Shown here piece by piece: positions 51,901-63,120 of a stretch of DNA of 64,000 bases; positions within the stretch are counted from its first letter, which is position 1; each line of letters opens with the position of its first letter. The stretch is from Phoronis australis (taxonomy: Eukaryota > Phoronida > Phoronidae), in contig NMRA01000087.1 of assembly GCA_002633005.1 (NCBI GenBank), positions 1-64,000 of the forward strand. Reading direction: 5' to 3'. Made by a program: the position numbers and the translations under genes. Below the pieces are notes generated by a model. The model worked only from the letters and a program-made list of their open reading frames with translations. It did not search any database and was not told the origin of the DNA.

Positions 51901-54900
51901 AGGGCTGAGTTTTGTAAATGCAAGAACCTTGCAAAAGTTAGTGTGAACCTGTGCTTTGCTTGTAATACATGGCGATATCTCACAAAAGTCCTTTGTGATT
52001 TTCCGTTTTCATGAGGTTCTTGTTTCTGCAGAACTCATGCTAGTTTTATAGCGAGTTGGTCATATCAAATCGTTGTTGTCCATATTAAATGGTTTTTGTC
52101 CATATCAAATAGTTGTTTCTTTTTTGAAGCAGCTGTTAACTGTGAACACTTGTATTCATTGAACTTTTTAAGGATGTATGAAAATTGTGTGCGAGTATCC
52201 CAGAACTGTCTGAGACTTATTGGAAGGTTTTGGTGAAGCTACGGAGTTAAGTGTAGCTCCTTATCTCTGTTTTGGCTTCTCACTAGCTGTAGTTTGAGTG
52301 TGTAGTTGTTACTAGAGTTTTTGAACTTTACGTGCAATCAGCTGGGCTCAGTGTAATTAATATTACGTATATTTTGTGGAGATGATTATTTGAAAGTAAG
52401 ACGCATATGTTTCCCCAATTCATTGAAGGGTGACTTTGTGTGCTATTCGTTATTCTGGTTGGAAGTTTTTTCTTGAGGGAGGAGTAACTTTCATCTTTGA
52501 ATTGGTTCATTTTTCAAATATCTCACGAGACAAATAATTTAAGTGTTGTTAACTGAAGTGGTTGTCTTGGGCTGCAAAGCATCATTCTGGTGTGTACCTG
52601 ACTCGTCTCATTTTGAAACCTGCACTTACTAACTAAAAATGCCTGCCTGCATCAATTTCAACTTAGGTCGTGTTTTTTGTTGAACAGCTAAACAAAGGTA
52701 AGCAAGGATTGAAACGACTAGCTTTACCAACCGATAAGTAAAAAACGAAACAAATCTCCCATTGTTTTTGCACATCACTGACTCGATTTTCAAAAAACAG
52801 ACCAGAAGCAGTTGTTCTTTTTTAGCCNCACTCAAATGTAATCTGTTGACATGTATACGCAGTAAAAATTGTCTAACTGTAATTAGGTTTCCTGAATTTT
52901 GAAATCCGATTCTCATCAGGAGTGGGTGGAAAGATCACAATTGATTTCATTATAAAGAATATTGCATGCATCGTTGATTAATTTCATAATTACCAGTTGA
53001 CATTTCCAAGTATTGTAAAGTTACAGACATTATCCCAAAATTGTTTGATTTGTATTATTCTGCATGACAATTTGCATTTTAGAAGGTAGGCTAGCAGTCC
53101 ATAAAGTTAATGCATTTAGTATGCAGAAAGGATATACAATTAGCTTAGGGGTTATTAGAGGATGTGGTGTTCCCATGGCTATGACTTACTGTGATTGTTC
53201 ATTTGGCTGTGAACATCTGTTGTGCATTTTATGAAACAGTTCCTACGAAGTGGTTTGTTTTGATTTTTCTAGGAAATTACTATGGTATGTTGCTTTTGTT
53301 TCCATTATGGATTGTAGTCCAGTAAGGAACTGGTTCACGTTATCGTCGTTCATTACTAACTGTATCAAATGTCCTACACGGAAAGAGCAACCTTTATTAA
53401 AACAATTAGCGACTTCGTTAAAAGTAATTTATTGGTATAAGTTATATAGGCTACACAAGAAATACACAATTACAATTTTAACAAGTTCAAAAACAGTCCA
53501 CTCTCAACCTTAAACTGCATTGAACAGGTGAGTAGATGAATTAGTTATAAAAGATTTCAATGATGCATTTATGAAACTTTGCATGCCGCAGACCTTTCAG
53601 TCATGGTGTTCTTATAGACTCTAACCTCAGCAAAGTCCGTCCCCGTCACAAGAACTGCCAAAAGTCCATCCTGTGTTACAGCGACATCTATTGGCTTTGT
53701 GTCATGGTTATTGTCATTGGTGTTCTCGACCAGAATACGCTTTTTTCTGCCTTCACGCGAGAATTCTTGTACACGATAGTTTCCGGAATCAGCGACTATG
53801 ATCCTGTCGTTTATCACACAAATTCCCATTGGATGATTGAGTTCGCCTAGTCTGCTACCTTTTTGTCCTATTCTGTTTTTCATCTTTGAATTCTGGTCAA
53901 AAACCCTCAAGCAATGGTAGCCGTAGTCGGAAATAACGATCTCATTATTGCGTGTAAACGCCACGTGATAAGGAGTAGATAATGTCTGCACCAGCTTGGC
54001 CACAAGTTTACGCTCACTGTTTAAAACCACAACAGAATTTGTGCTTGGGCTGACTGTCATAACACATCCATTTCTTGGATTGACGGCAATGCCGTGGGGA
54101 TACTCATTCGCATATTTGTCCCCTATAGCAGCTAACTGTTGTCCATTCTTGGAGTAAATCTTGTATAATGTTGACTGTTTGCTGTGAACACACACAGCTA
54201 TATCATCGCTGGGCAACATTGCTATTCCACGAATATTGCAATCACATAAAAATGCAGTTCTTGGTACACCCTGGATGCTGAAGATAATGATCTTATTTGT
54301 CTTACTGTCGGAGATTACTATATCTCTTTCTTTTGTTAAGGCCACAGAAACAGGTTTAAGAAGTTCACTGTTTGATTCACCGTAATGTCCACATCTCAGA
54401 ATAAGACCATCTTTCTGTGGAGTACTAATTACCGTAGACAGTTGTCTTGTCAGTGAAGGCTTCTTTGGTGGTGGAGGTTGATGCGTGGGTTGAGTTTGAG
54501 AACCCATTACACTCTCGTAACTTGGTGGCGCTTCACCATACGCTGGAGGTGGCAGCACGCCTTGCTCACCATTTTCTACGTCAACCATTTCAAAACCATC
54601 TTGTTGTGTTGATATTGAAATTACTTCTCCAGACATACCACAGTAAGTGGCTTCTTGTCTTGATGATTGTGAGGCCACGACATCTGCCAAGCTTGACAGC
54701 ATGTGATTTCCAGGAAATCCTGTAACACCAGTCTGTGGCATGGTGACCAAAGTTCTACAACTAGGACAGGCAAACTGAGTTACGTTCTCCCCTTGTCTTG
54801 TGCAATAGTCCTGTAGACAAGCTTCACAAAAGGTGTGTAAGCATGGAAGTGCCTTGGGTTCTGTGAAGTGATTGAAACAGATACTGCAAGTTAAATAGTC

Positions 54901-57900
54901 CTCACGTATCTGAGTTACCAATTCCTCTGAGTCGGCCATCTTGGATGTTTTGTCACATGACCTGACTTTTATACTGATTTAGCAATACCTGTCCAATGAA
55001 CCTTTGTAAAATGATCACACAAAAGAATGTATTGGCCTTGGCTTTGCAAAGTACATTTTAATCTTTTGTGTAAAACCAAGTATTTGTGATGAGACTGGCA
55101 CTATTTGCTTGGGAGTATTAACAATTAGCTCTTTGTACTTTGACCTATGAGCTAAATACAGAAAGATAACTCATTGTTCTGATGCTTGGGATTTCCCAGC
55201 TTGTAATCTATTTTTAGCACAACATGACCTGTGTACTTACCAGATAAATGACTCTCCCCAGACACCCAAGTAGTCTATCAGGGCTTGAAGCTTGAGGATA
55301 GCAGGCAAACATGAGAATTATTAATTAATCCCTACCCCAGATCTTGTTCTAGACTCAGTTCTGGCAGTTGCCACCTTTTTTAAATTAAGGATTTCTGATA
55401 GTTGATTTCGTGATACTTTTGTGTAAGGTCAGCTGTCAGTGATCACTGTGTGCACATATTACACATTGGGCTGGTGGTGTTTAACTAACTGAAAATTGGC
55501 CAAATAAGTCGAATTTTGGTATTTATTTGATAATACAGCCAAATACAGTAGTAAGGTGATTTTTGCTATTTACCCAACAATGTATTCTCTACTCTTATCT
55601 ACTCTTATCGGCCAATATTTGTAACGTTGCACCCCTTTGAACATAATCTGATTTGTACTATTCACAGGACGTACTTTTCCAAGTTGCTTTTGGACAAGAT
55701 ATTGTCGCAGTTTTGTAGGCCAAATAAGTGAATGTTTGGTATTGACATGACAAAGACTCGAGTCTATTGTGTGGTCACAACCTTGCTGGCCTAATATCCA
55801 GTTTTGCAGCTATCCACCAGGCAACTCAACATTCTCATTGGTCAGTTTAACGTCTCAACCTTATGGGCAGAACAAACTAGTATTTGCTATTCAAGCGACC
55901 AGTTGACCCAAAAACAAAACAATTTTTACCACTATTTACCTTTGTTTGCAGGTACAGTCTGCCAAATGATGTTTGATTTTTTTCTATCGACGTACGATAT
56001 GTCTGGGCGGAAGTAATTCCCTGGACTTGCCATCGACCTTAATTTCAGCAACAATCCTCTAAACCCTAGTCTCAGACCAACAGACATCACTGCCGCGGAG
56101 CAAATCCCCAGACCCAGGCAAATATACTACACACACGTGCGGGAACCAGATTAATTCCTCACCTTGATATGATCTAGGCAGTGATTCTAATTCCTTTCAG
56201 TCTTGTTTTGTCTCATCTTTACTCCAATCACATATTTGTCATTTCATTCAAACTTGTTTTCTACATAAGAGTTTGAATTTATAATTTAAATTCTTTTCTT
56301 CAAATCGTCACTTTAAATTCCACTTTGAAAATTAAGTCACTTCAACTGTAAGACAATTAGTTATTTGTAAGATAAGTACACAACCTAACATTAGGTGGCT
56401 GTTCCCATGGTAGTACCAAATTAAATCAAATTTCTTTTAAACAGAACCACTAATCAAAATTGACATTGATGGCACTTCAAATACACCCCTTAATTGTAAA
56501 AACAGGTCGTCAGCTATGATTGTTGAAAAATTTGTCAGGTAGAGTAGCAGGAATCAGTTTATTGTTCTAACGAGTTTGTGTTGTCACATACTCAGTGTAG
56601 TGTTTATTTATTATATTGTTGATACACTGTTCATTGATGCTAACAAGATATGATGTATAATAACAGGCTGTAGCCAGCTCAGACTGGGCTAATACCTCAC
56701 TTCAGAATGTGACGTAATAACAATCAATGAATCTAAAATGAATATTTGTACTGTACATCTACACTTGTGTGCTGACCATTGAGTTGGTCGTAAAGTTTAA
56801 GTAAAAACATGTGCAGCGTTCTTTAGTAAGTTACATCGGTAAAATTTGATAAAGCAGCTTGTTTTCCAAAGGATGTGCTCAGTTTAGCAGTGTATATTAA
56901 ATATTTCTTTTTTTTTGTTAAATGTGCCACATAAATATTTTAAAGTTCCCTGCCATAGTCACTGCCTGAGACTGTTGGAAGACTTTGAAAAATGAAATAA
57001 GACCAGTTTTGACAATCAGTTTTGTGAGATTTCCCATTTTCTATAACAAGAAATTCTCCCTAGAGGTGGTCTGGACCTCCTCTCGGCCTTTTTTATTCCT
57101 GCAATGGAGTGCCCCTCGTCTGTCTGTAGTCTGCTTCCTCTAGTAATGATGCTGAATCTGTGCATGAAAAAGACTGACAGGAACACTGGGTTGTATCTAG
57201 GTGAAGAATGTGCTGGTCCCCTGCCTAACCTCCAGATGGTGCTGTGGCTGTGTTATCACATAGGTGTATTGTGACTTTGGTAATGATAATTTGCGAGTTT
57301 GTGTTTATGATACTCTTCTCCTGACAGTGTCGGTTTTCTTGCATCACTTCAGGTACTGGGTCTGGTGTGGGCACCTTTGTATTGGACCTGTTACGGGAGG
57401 AGTATCCAGAGATCTATAGGTAGGTGAGGTCTTGGTGTTGATTACCATTCTGATATTGCCAAAACGAACCACTTTGTTTGTAAGGACAATTTATATTCAC
57501 TGTGCCTTGTGATGATTCGAGCGCAATAAACAAGAGCTTGGAAATTTTGATGAAATTTATGTTTCTTGTTCCTGAAAAATTTTACAGCTTCTTTGTAAAA
57601 TACTAGTTTTAAACCTAAGCTGCATTCCATGGACGCAAAAGACAAGAAAAGTTAGTTTGATCATGTGTTTCAGTTGTAATGCATAACAATATCTTGCTAA
57701 GACTTGTGTGATCTTACATTTTTGCAAGTTCCTCGCACCTGAGGAACGCAACCCTTACTTTAGCTACATCAAATATGCCATAATGTCTAACGTCCCTCTA
57801 TTCATAACTACCTTTTTGTTACTACTGTAGTTACCTCGTATCTCGTATGTGATGGTGTTACGACATGACAGGTTCTAGATCATCAATCTTTCTTTCAGAT

Positions 57901-60900
57901 TTGTGACAGCTGTGTACCCATCAGCGGAAGATGATGTTATCACGTCCCCCTACAACAGTGTGCTGGCAATGAGGCAACTTACGGAGAATGCCGACTGTGT
58001 CATACCTGTTGAAAATCAGGTAAGCATGGCTGTTTCAAGTCTTCCAGGGTGAACAATGATTTACCAAAAATTGTGCAGTGGAAGGAGAACAATTATGGAA
58101 GTATTATGACTAATCCAATTTGCGATCCTTTTTTATCATTAATGTTGAAAGTCTTTCATTGAGACTTTTTTTTTTTTTTAAATATATTCTCTTTAATCAT
58201 CAGGCAGCAGATATTTCATAAATTTGTGTTGAACTGGACTTAGAAACCAAGCAACGACTGAGAAACAGTCCGCGAATATCATTGCAACCTTCGTTTTTGC
58301 ATGAAACTTATCCATCAAGGTCCCATTTCATCACAGGGTGTAATAGGAAGCTAAAGACTGTTATCATTTGCTTTGCTAGCTTCCTGTTATACATCTGGCC
58401 AAAAACTGTTGTTGTCACGTCGTCAGATCTTGGCTAAGAGAGGCATAGACATGCTGTAGTAAATGTCTCGCTATGTGTTTTGAAAAAGCAAAACACTGCA
58501 ACTGACGTTGAGTTGATAATGTTTCATTTTGAGGCTTAACAAACTGTTTGCAAATTAATGTCCAAGTTGTGACCATCTTAGCTGCGACCAGACTTACAAA
58601 TTGCAACAAAACGGGCCCCAGGTTGCTTAGTAAGACATTTTGGACGGCTCTTGTGATAAATTATTATAAAGTATTTGTGAGACAGAACAAAACAGACTTT
58701 TTACATGATTTGCCGAGTTCGGACAACATTCCAATTCTGGGTCTGTTGTATCAACAAGTATGCAGAATGATGCTGTGAAGTCTTTGTCGAATGTCCTTTG
58801 AGTGACTGCAACCTTCTCGGTATTCATGCTTTTGGACCACCTTGATAAATCAATTTATAAACTCGATTGAGGTGATAATTTTACAACTAATGAATGCTTT
58901 TTGTTAGGCACTCGTGGACATTGTGGGTAAGATCAACCAAGCCCTGCCCCCTATCAGGAGTGGTAAGAAAATGGTTGGCGTCACCAGCGGAGGCGTACGA
59001 GGCACAAGTTCTCTCTCCACAGGAGATGGAGGTGTGGTGGCAGATGAGAAACCATTTGACAGCATGAACAATATTGTCGCCAATCTGCTGTTGAATTTAA
59101 CAAGGTGCTGGCTTGTTACTGTCACATGTATCTTGTTGATATTTAGTGTTATCTTTAGTCACTATTATGTGGAAAATTATAACTATTTTCATGAATTGTT
59201 GGTTTCTTAAAAAGATGTAGTTTAAATTTTTTTTTATTTTGTAGTGACCTGTTTCTCGAAAAGTCTATAACCAAAAGTTGATTTTTTGCTTTGACTCAGG
59301 CTTTTAGACTGTTCCCAAGCAGGCTACGGATTTCTGTCTATTGTCTTTGATAGTTTTTCTGACTTTTAACCTTAGCCAAATTTCACGAAACATGCTAAGC
59401 CATCCATAGACTGATTTATTGCCAAAAGACTAGAATCTTCAAGAAACAGCCCCCTGACAGGCTATAAGTATCACTTATTGTACAATACGTCCTTCTTTAG
59501 AGCAACCATAATTTTGAGCTTTTTCCATTTTCTGGCTGTGATTTTGTATAGAATGCTTTTAAAAACAGCTAGATAAATTAAACAATTTGGCTTGTCTTTT
59601 GTGGTTTGTTAGCTAGAAATGCATTTGTAACTGGTGGAGAAAACCGTGAGCAATTGAATATAGGACTACATGTAGACATTTAGCTAGTCGAGTGTCTTTT
59701 TATTTCTTCCAGCTCTTCAAGGTTTGAGGGATCCCTAAATGTTGACTTGAATGAGATCAGCATGAACCTTGTGCCATTCCCTCAACTTCATTACCTCGTA
59801 TCCAGCCAGACACCATTATACACCCTAGCAGACGTTAATGTACCCTCTAGACGGTACGTATATATCGCATTCTTGTTTTGTGTTCTATGGATGTTTTCAT
59901 GATTTACGAATGGGATAAATTGCACATACTTAGGGTGTATAAATCATTCTCACGACACATATCGTCATAATCAAGCTATTCTTTAAAGTGTGTTAGTTTG
60001 TTTGCTTCTCGTTGTTTTGTGCTTTCATTTATTTTGACACCATTCTCTTTTGTTAAATCCTCATTAAGAGCTAGCCTCGCTATTGTCGTATGTATCATGA
60101 CAGTTGCCTTCTGCTCTTATGATGGACTCTTTAGGTCACTTTTTACTGACATGAAGTGATCCTGTTACAACTGATAGCCTTTTGACCATGGGTTTTCTTG
60201 CTAGTGCCTAGTATCCTTTGCTTTCATGGTATGAGAAGGTTGTGGACATATTTTGTGTGGTCCAGTACCGTAAAATCTCACCAATTTCGCACAAAAGCAA
60301 TATTATTGACAAATTTAGTTGTTTTTCGCTGTTGTGATTACTGTTTCTCAAGACATTGTATAATGGCAGCTATCGTGTATAACTCGAGACTGATAAAGCC
60401 TGTATTTTGTGCTATTTGTTTTAAATAAAAACATCGTGTCTGTCGTATCATCTCCACAATTGGTGAGATTTTCTGGTAAGCTTGTTTATAATTTGCATTC
60501 CACGCACTGAGTAAGAATGAAGTGCCTTCTAACCTTCAAAAAATAGTTTCTTTCTCTTCCAGATTGGACCAGATGTTCTCAGATGCGTTCTCACGTGACC
60601 ACCAACTGATCAAGGCAGACCCCAAACACAGTATGTACCTGGCTTGTGCGCTCATGGTGCGGGGGAACGTGGAGGTGTCGGACATTAGAAGGAATATTGA
60701 GAGGTATACTCAGTCGTAATGACAGGGACAGTGATGATGATGATGATAGTGAATGTCCTTGATTCTTCAGCAGCAGTTTTTGACATCAAGTGCAGTTGGT
60801 TAAGGAGACTGCGTTTTGTTGACTTAAGCAAGTTGCTGATTCTAGCAATTTATGTTTGTGTGACGTTCTTTCAGCATCTGAGCGTCAATATTGACAGGGA

Positions 60901-61918
60901 AGGTGTGGTTTTATCTGATGTTTTAGCAAATATCTTCAGGTTTTCATTTTGTGTTCATGACCTTTTATATCAATGTATTTATTCAGGCATTTTTGATATA
61001 AACGTAATACTTCTCTCTTCCTTAAGTTGCTTACCTGTTGTTATGTTTCAGATTGAAGCCAAATCTTAAGTTCATTCATTGGAACCGCGAAGGTTGGAAG
61101 ACGGGCCTGTGTTCAGTGCCCCCTGTTGGCCACTCTTATTCACTGCTCACTCTGGCCAACAACACATGCATTCGACACACATTCAGTGATCTCAAGGATA
61201 GATTCGTTAAGCTGTACAAACGAAAGGTGAAGACTTGCTAACATACGTTAAATCAACTTGTATCATCTGTGTACGCACTAAGGGTGTGTTTGTTGCTCGT
61301 TGTATCTGCTTGTTTCGAACAAATGCTACAAAAGCCAGCAGCCACTAGTCGAGTGTTTCTGACACTTTCTTTTAAGGACTTTTAGCTGAGAACTCCACTG
61401 CGAAAACGGAACATTGTTTGAAAAGAGCAAATGTATTTTCGACAAGTAAGTTATCAGGCTAAAAGGCCTGAAAGAAAGGACAAACACGCTTCTAAAATTA
61501 ACAGAATAAGGGATTACATTTTAAAATTTTTTTGTGAGGAAATTTTTGTTTGTGGAAATTAGAGCAATATCTGTAAAAAAAACGCGATTTTTAGAAAAAA
61601 TGGTGTCACATGATTACAACCGTCTGAGATTCTGTGATTATCACGCATATTAGTTTTATAGGCTGCTGATATTCTTTATATTTTTCCAAGAAATTTTATT
61701 CTTGGTTAGGAAGGTTGTTACATTTCGGGCTACTTCATTCTACTCTGTGTTTCTTACATCAGGCCCACCTCCATCACTACACTCACATAGAGGGTATGGA
61801 GCAACAGGAATTTGCTGACAGTCTTGAGTCCATCACCACGGTGATCAAGGAATATGAACAGTTGGAACATCAGATGGACTGTCCTCCAGGGGCAGTGCCC
61901 AGACTCAGGGTATTATGA
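45907..61918 (+). CDS. TUBE1: Epsilon-tubulin, 12 coding exons
   Basis: Epsilon-tubulin works with delta-tubulin in forming and stabilising centriole triplet microtubules. Exons: 45907-45931, 47387-47460, 48544-48663, 50184-50299, 51611-51732, 57353-57419, 57899-58019, 58908-59104, 59713-59853, 60563-60703, 61052-61226, 61763-61918. All junctions are GT-AG and phases agree; the product is 484 residues (human 475). The 25-bp first exon (MTQSIVVQ plus one base) was found by matching the known N-terminus and phase. Diagnostic motifs are GQCGNQIG at 10-17, SFFRNVDSR, LIDMEEGV, the GTP-binding GGGTGSG at 151-157 (split by intron 5), YPSAEDDVITSPYNS, and MVRGNVEVSDIRRNIER near the C-terminal domain. 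Residues from about 235-265 are glycine/serine-rich and poorly conserved, as in other epsilon-tubulins. A RING-NHL gene is nested antisense in intron 5. The last coding stretch is partly duplicated downstream. Confidence 0.95.
46231..46290 (-). repeat. tRNA-like B-box fragment
   Basis: GGTTCGATTCC (plus-strand complement at 46239-46249) is a near-perfect B box. No cloverleaf or convincing A box accompanies it. It is probably a decayed tRNA-derived SINE in TUBE1 intron 1. Confidence 0.4.
48050..48334. mobile_element. 285-bp MITE with GGCGGATCTAGG termini
   Basis: The left end reads CAGTGGCGGATCTAGG and the right end, inverted, CATAGGCGGATCTAGG (two mismatches). The 5-bp direct repeat ACCGC flanks it at 48045-48049 and 48335-48339. 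G-rich tracts follow both ends. There is no coding capacity; one N is at 48232. It lies in TUBE1 intron 2. Similar GGCGGATCTAGG ends occur in many animal genomes, but I leave the superfamily open. Confidence 0.78.
49170..49685. mobile_element. 516-bp non-autonomous element, CAGGGCTTGGAAT termini
   Basis: The ends are CAGGGCTTGGAAT and ATTCCAAGCCCTG, an exact 13-bp inverted repeat. The direct repeat TATTAT flanks both sides (49164-49169 and 49686-49691). A shorter relative with the same ends lies at 6328-6571. Open frames inside show no transposase. CAGGG...CCCTG ends suggest hAT, but the visible flank repeat is six bases, not eight. It lies in TUBE1 intron 3. Confidence 0.82.
50740..51441. 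mobile_element. 700-bp near-complete palindrome
   Basis: The sequence from ATGAGACTAGGT at 50740 runs inward and is mirrored to ACCTAGTCTCAT at 51441. The two halves meet almost without a spacer near 51092 (GCAATTTGC). Matching blocks include GTCCTTTTGGAGCAG against CTGCTCCAAAAGAATCC and GGAAACCCCTCTA against TAGAGAGGTTTCC. No target duplication is clear, and no gene is inside. It could extrude a long cruciform or form a dsRNA hairpin in the TUBE1 pre-mRNA. It lies in TUBE1 intron 4. Confidence 0.82.
52570..52850 (+). repeat. Interspersed repeat, about 300 bp, copy 2 of 3
   Basis: Shares ordered blocks with 13575-13905 and 63475-63760: TTCTGGTG, CTCATTTTGAAACCTGCACT, AACTAAAAATGCC, ATCAATTTC, and a final CTGACTCGATTTTCA block. 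One N is at 52828. It lies in TUBE1 intron 5, between exon 5 and the nested gene. Confidence 0.6.
53428..53433 (-). terminator. Poly(A) signal for the RING-NHL gene
   Basis: TTTATT on the plus strand reads AATAAA on the minus strand, 136 bp after the stop codon. A second AATAAA lies at 53393-53398. The gene thus seems to have its own 3' end inside the TUBE1 intron. Confidence 0.5.
53569..54939 (-). CDS. Intronless RING-NHL E3 ubiquitin ligase nested in TUBE1
   Basis: A 456-residue uninterrupted frame, antisense inside TUBE1 intron 5. The RING finger spans about 18-61 with C18, C21, C33, H35, C38, C41, C58 and C61 (C3HC4), so ubiquitin-ligase activity is expected. A proline-rich linker (about 128-165) holds PPAY at 131-134 and PPSY at 138-141, both PPxY motifs that bind WW domains such as those of NEDD4-type ligases. 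Residues about 185-450 form NHL repeats (for example PHGIAVNPRNG, PYHVAFTRNNEIVISDYG, HPMGICVINDRIIVADSGNYRVQEF), a beta-propeller for protein or RNA binding. No B-box or coiled coil is seen, so the layout resembles malin (NHLRC1, also single-exon) more than TRIM2/3/71. The ATG context (AAGATGGCC) is good. It may be an old retrocopy; large RING-NHL families occur in invertebrates. Confidence 0.92.
   Translation of the reverse strand: MADSEELVTQIREDYLTCSICFNHFTEPKALPCLHTFCEACLQDYCTRQGENVTQFACPSCRTLVTMPQTGVTGFPGNHMLSSLADVVASQSSRQEATYCGMSGEVISISTQQDGFEMVDVENGEQGVLPPPAYGEAPPSYESVMGSQTQPTHQPPPPKKPSLTRQLSTVISTPQKDGLILRCGHYGESNSELLKPVSVALTKERDIVISDSKTNKIIIFSIQGVPRTAFLCDCNIRGIAMLPSDDIAVCVHSKQSTLYKIYSKNGQQLAAIGDKYANEYPHGIAVNPRNGCVMTVSPSTNSVVVLNSERKLVAKLVQTLSTPYHVAFTRNNEIVISDYGYHCLRVFDQNSKMKNRIGQKGSRLGELNHPMGICVINDRIIVADSGNYRVQEFSREGRKKRILVENTNDNNHDTKPIDVAVTQDGLLAVLVTGTDFAEVRVYKNTMTERSAACKVS
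60266..60478. mobile_element. 213-bp MITE with TACCGTAAAATCTCACC termini
   Basis: The left end TACCGTAAAATCTCACCAAT is mirrored by ATTGGTGAGATTTTCTGGTA on the right (two mismatches). The outermost TA on both sides may be the target duplication. Similar right-end sequences (AATTGGTGAGA...) occur near 1930-1955, 4195-4225, 29150-29175 and 38095-38120, so the family is scattered through the window. It lies in TUBE1 intron 9. Confidence 0.75.
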
Positions 61919-62011
61919 CCTCATTCGATGTAGTCTTGAGTCCATCACCATCATGGTCAAGGCCGAACTGTTGGAACATCAGATGGACTGTCCTCGAGGG
62001 CAGTCCCCACT
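61820..62011 (+). repeat. 112-bp-offset tandem duplication of the TUBE1 C-terminal exon
   Basis: The coding block beginning AGTCTTGAGTCCATCACC at 61820 recurs at 61932 with substitutions; both contain TTGGAACATCAGATGGACTG. Copy 2 is downstream of the stop codon and so lies in the 3' UTR. It still has an open frame resembling the last residues (SLESIT, LLEHQMDCP). It is a partial, decaying copy of the terminal exon. Confidence 0.85.
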
Positions 62012-63120
62012 TTTAAAACTACAGGTGTTTGTTTACATTCCATGTTGAAGTCGCTGACTCATTTTCCGTTTATAGGCTTACTGTTCCTGAAAATTTGCCT
62101 GAGCTCCAAATACAAGCTCTAAAGTTCACCATCAGATATTCCTGCTAGCTTCAATGGATATAGTCTTGGTGTCGGCAACCATGTTTTTACTTTCTGGTTA
62201 CTGAACTGATTCATTCAAATTTTCTATTTTGTGCTGACATGAATTTTAATATTTTTGCTAATGTGACTAGCTGGTGTTGAGTGCTACTTTCTGAACAACT
62301 GAGTGCAATATGTTGTTTTTCATTGTATAAGACTACTAAATATTAACGATCTTGTATTAAGAAAATTATTGTTGCTTAAAGCAGTTGAAAACGTCCACCT
62401 TCCTCTCAAGAAACTAACTGCCGATTTAGACCACATACCTCTACAAAATTGGTCTCAAATTGCTTGTTACTATGATGAGAAGTGCCTTCTGGGTCTGCAA
62501 AGAACTTTTTGCTCGTTATTCCTCGAGACCTGGTTATTAAGCAATTTAAATGATTATGGCCGAATCACAATCCATTTTCGCAGATCGCCCCTCTTGCACT
62601 GCAGATTACTGATCAACTACAATGTGGACACACTAGTGTGATGTTTACATCGACGGCCAGTACTGCATTTGTCAGTAAGTGCCCTTATTTCACTCTTTAG
62701 ACTCGCAATTATTCTCAAATTAGTATACTCTAGTCATAAATCAATATCAATGATATATTGGGTTTCCAACGTATAACAATCAGTCTCGATTTATGTACGT
62801 TTTAATTTTTGGCCAAATTATTTGCAACAAGAGGGAAAAGGCGCGATCGAAGCACAATAACGGCGTTTCTGAACAAGACAAACATCATCCTCTGTCTAAC
62901 TATAGTACCTCAGGATATTTGCCTAGCAACAAAACGTCATTTTTGCGTTGCACTGATAAAGTGCATGTTTTTTTTTGGAGTTGTATCATCCCAAACTTCT
63001 GTTGTCTTGGACTCCAGAGACGAGGCTGGTTTCAGATATTTTGGTACTTGACACTGACCAGACTTGCGCCAACTGTTCTTGTAATTTAAACGTTGACAGT
63101 CAAATAAAAACCATACCAAG
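61919..63120 (+). other. TUBE1: Probable TUBE1 3' UTR
   Basis: No further exon is recognised. The first 90 bases hold the duplicated exon fragment. AATAAA at 63103-63108 is the best poly(A) signal, giving a UTR of about 1.2 kb. A 112-codon frame at 62303-62641 has no recognisable features and is probably chance. Confidence 0.45.

Noticed and set aside
62303-62641. 112-codon frame after TUBE1
   Set aside because: No motif, no splice context, and it lies in the probable 3' UTR.
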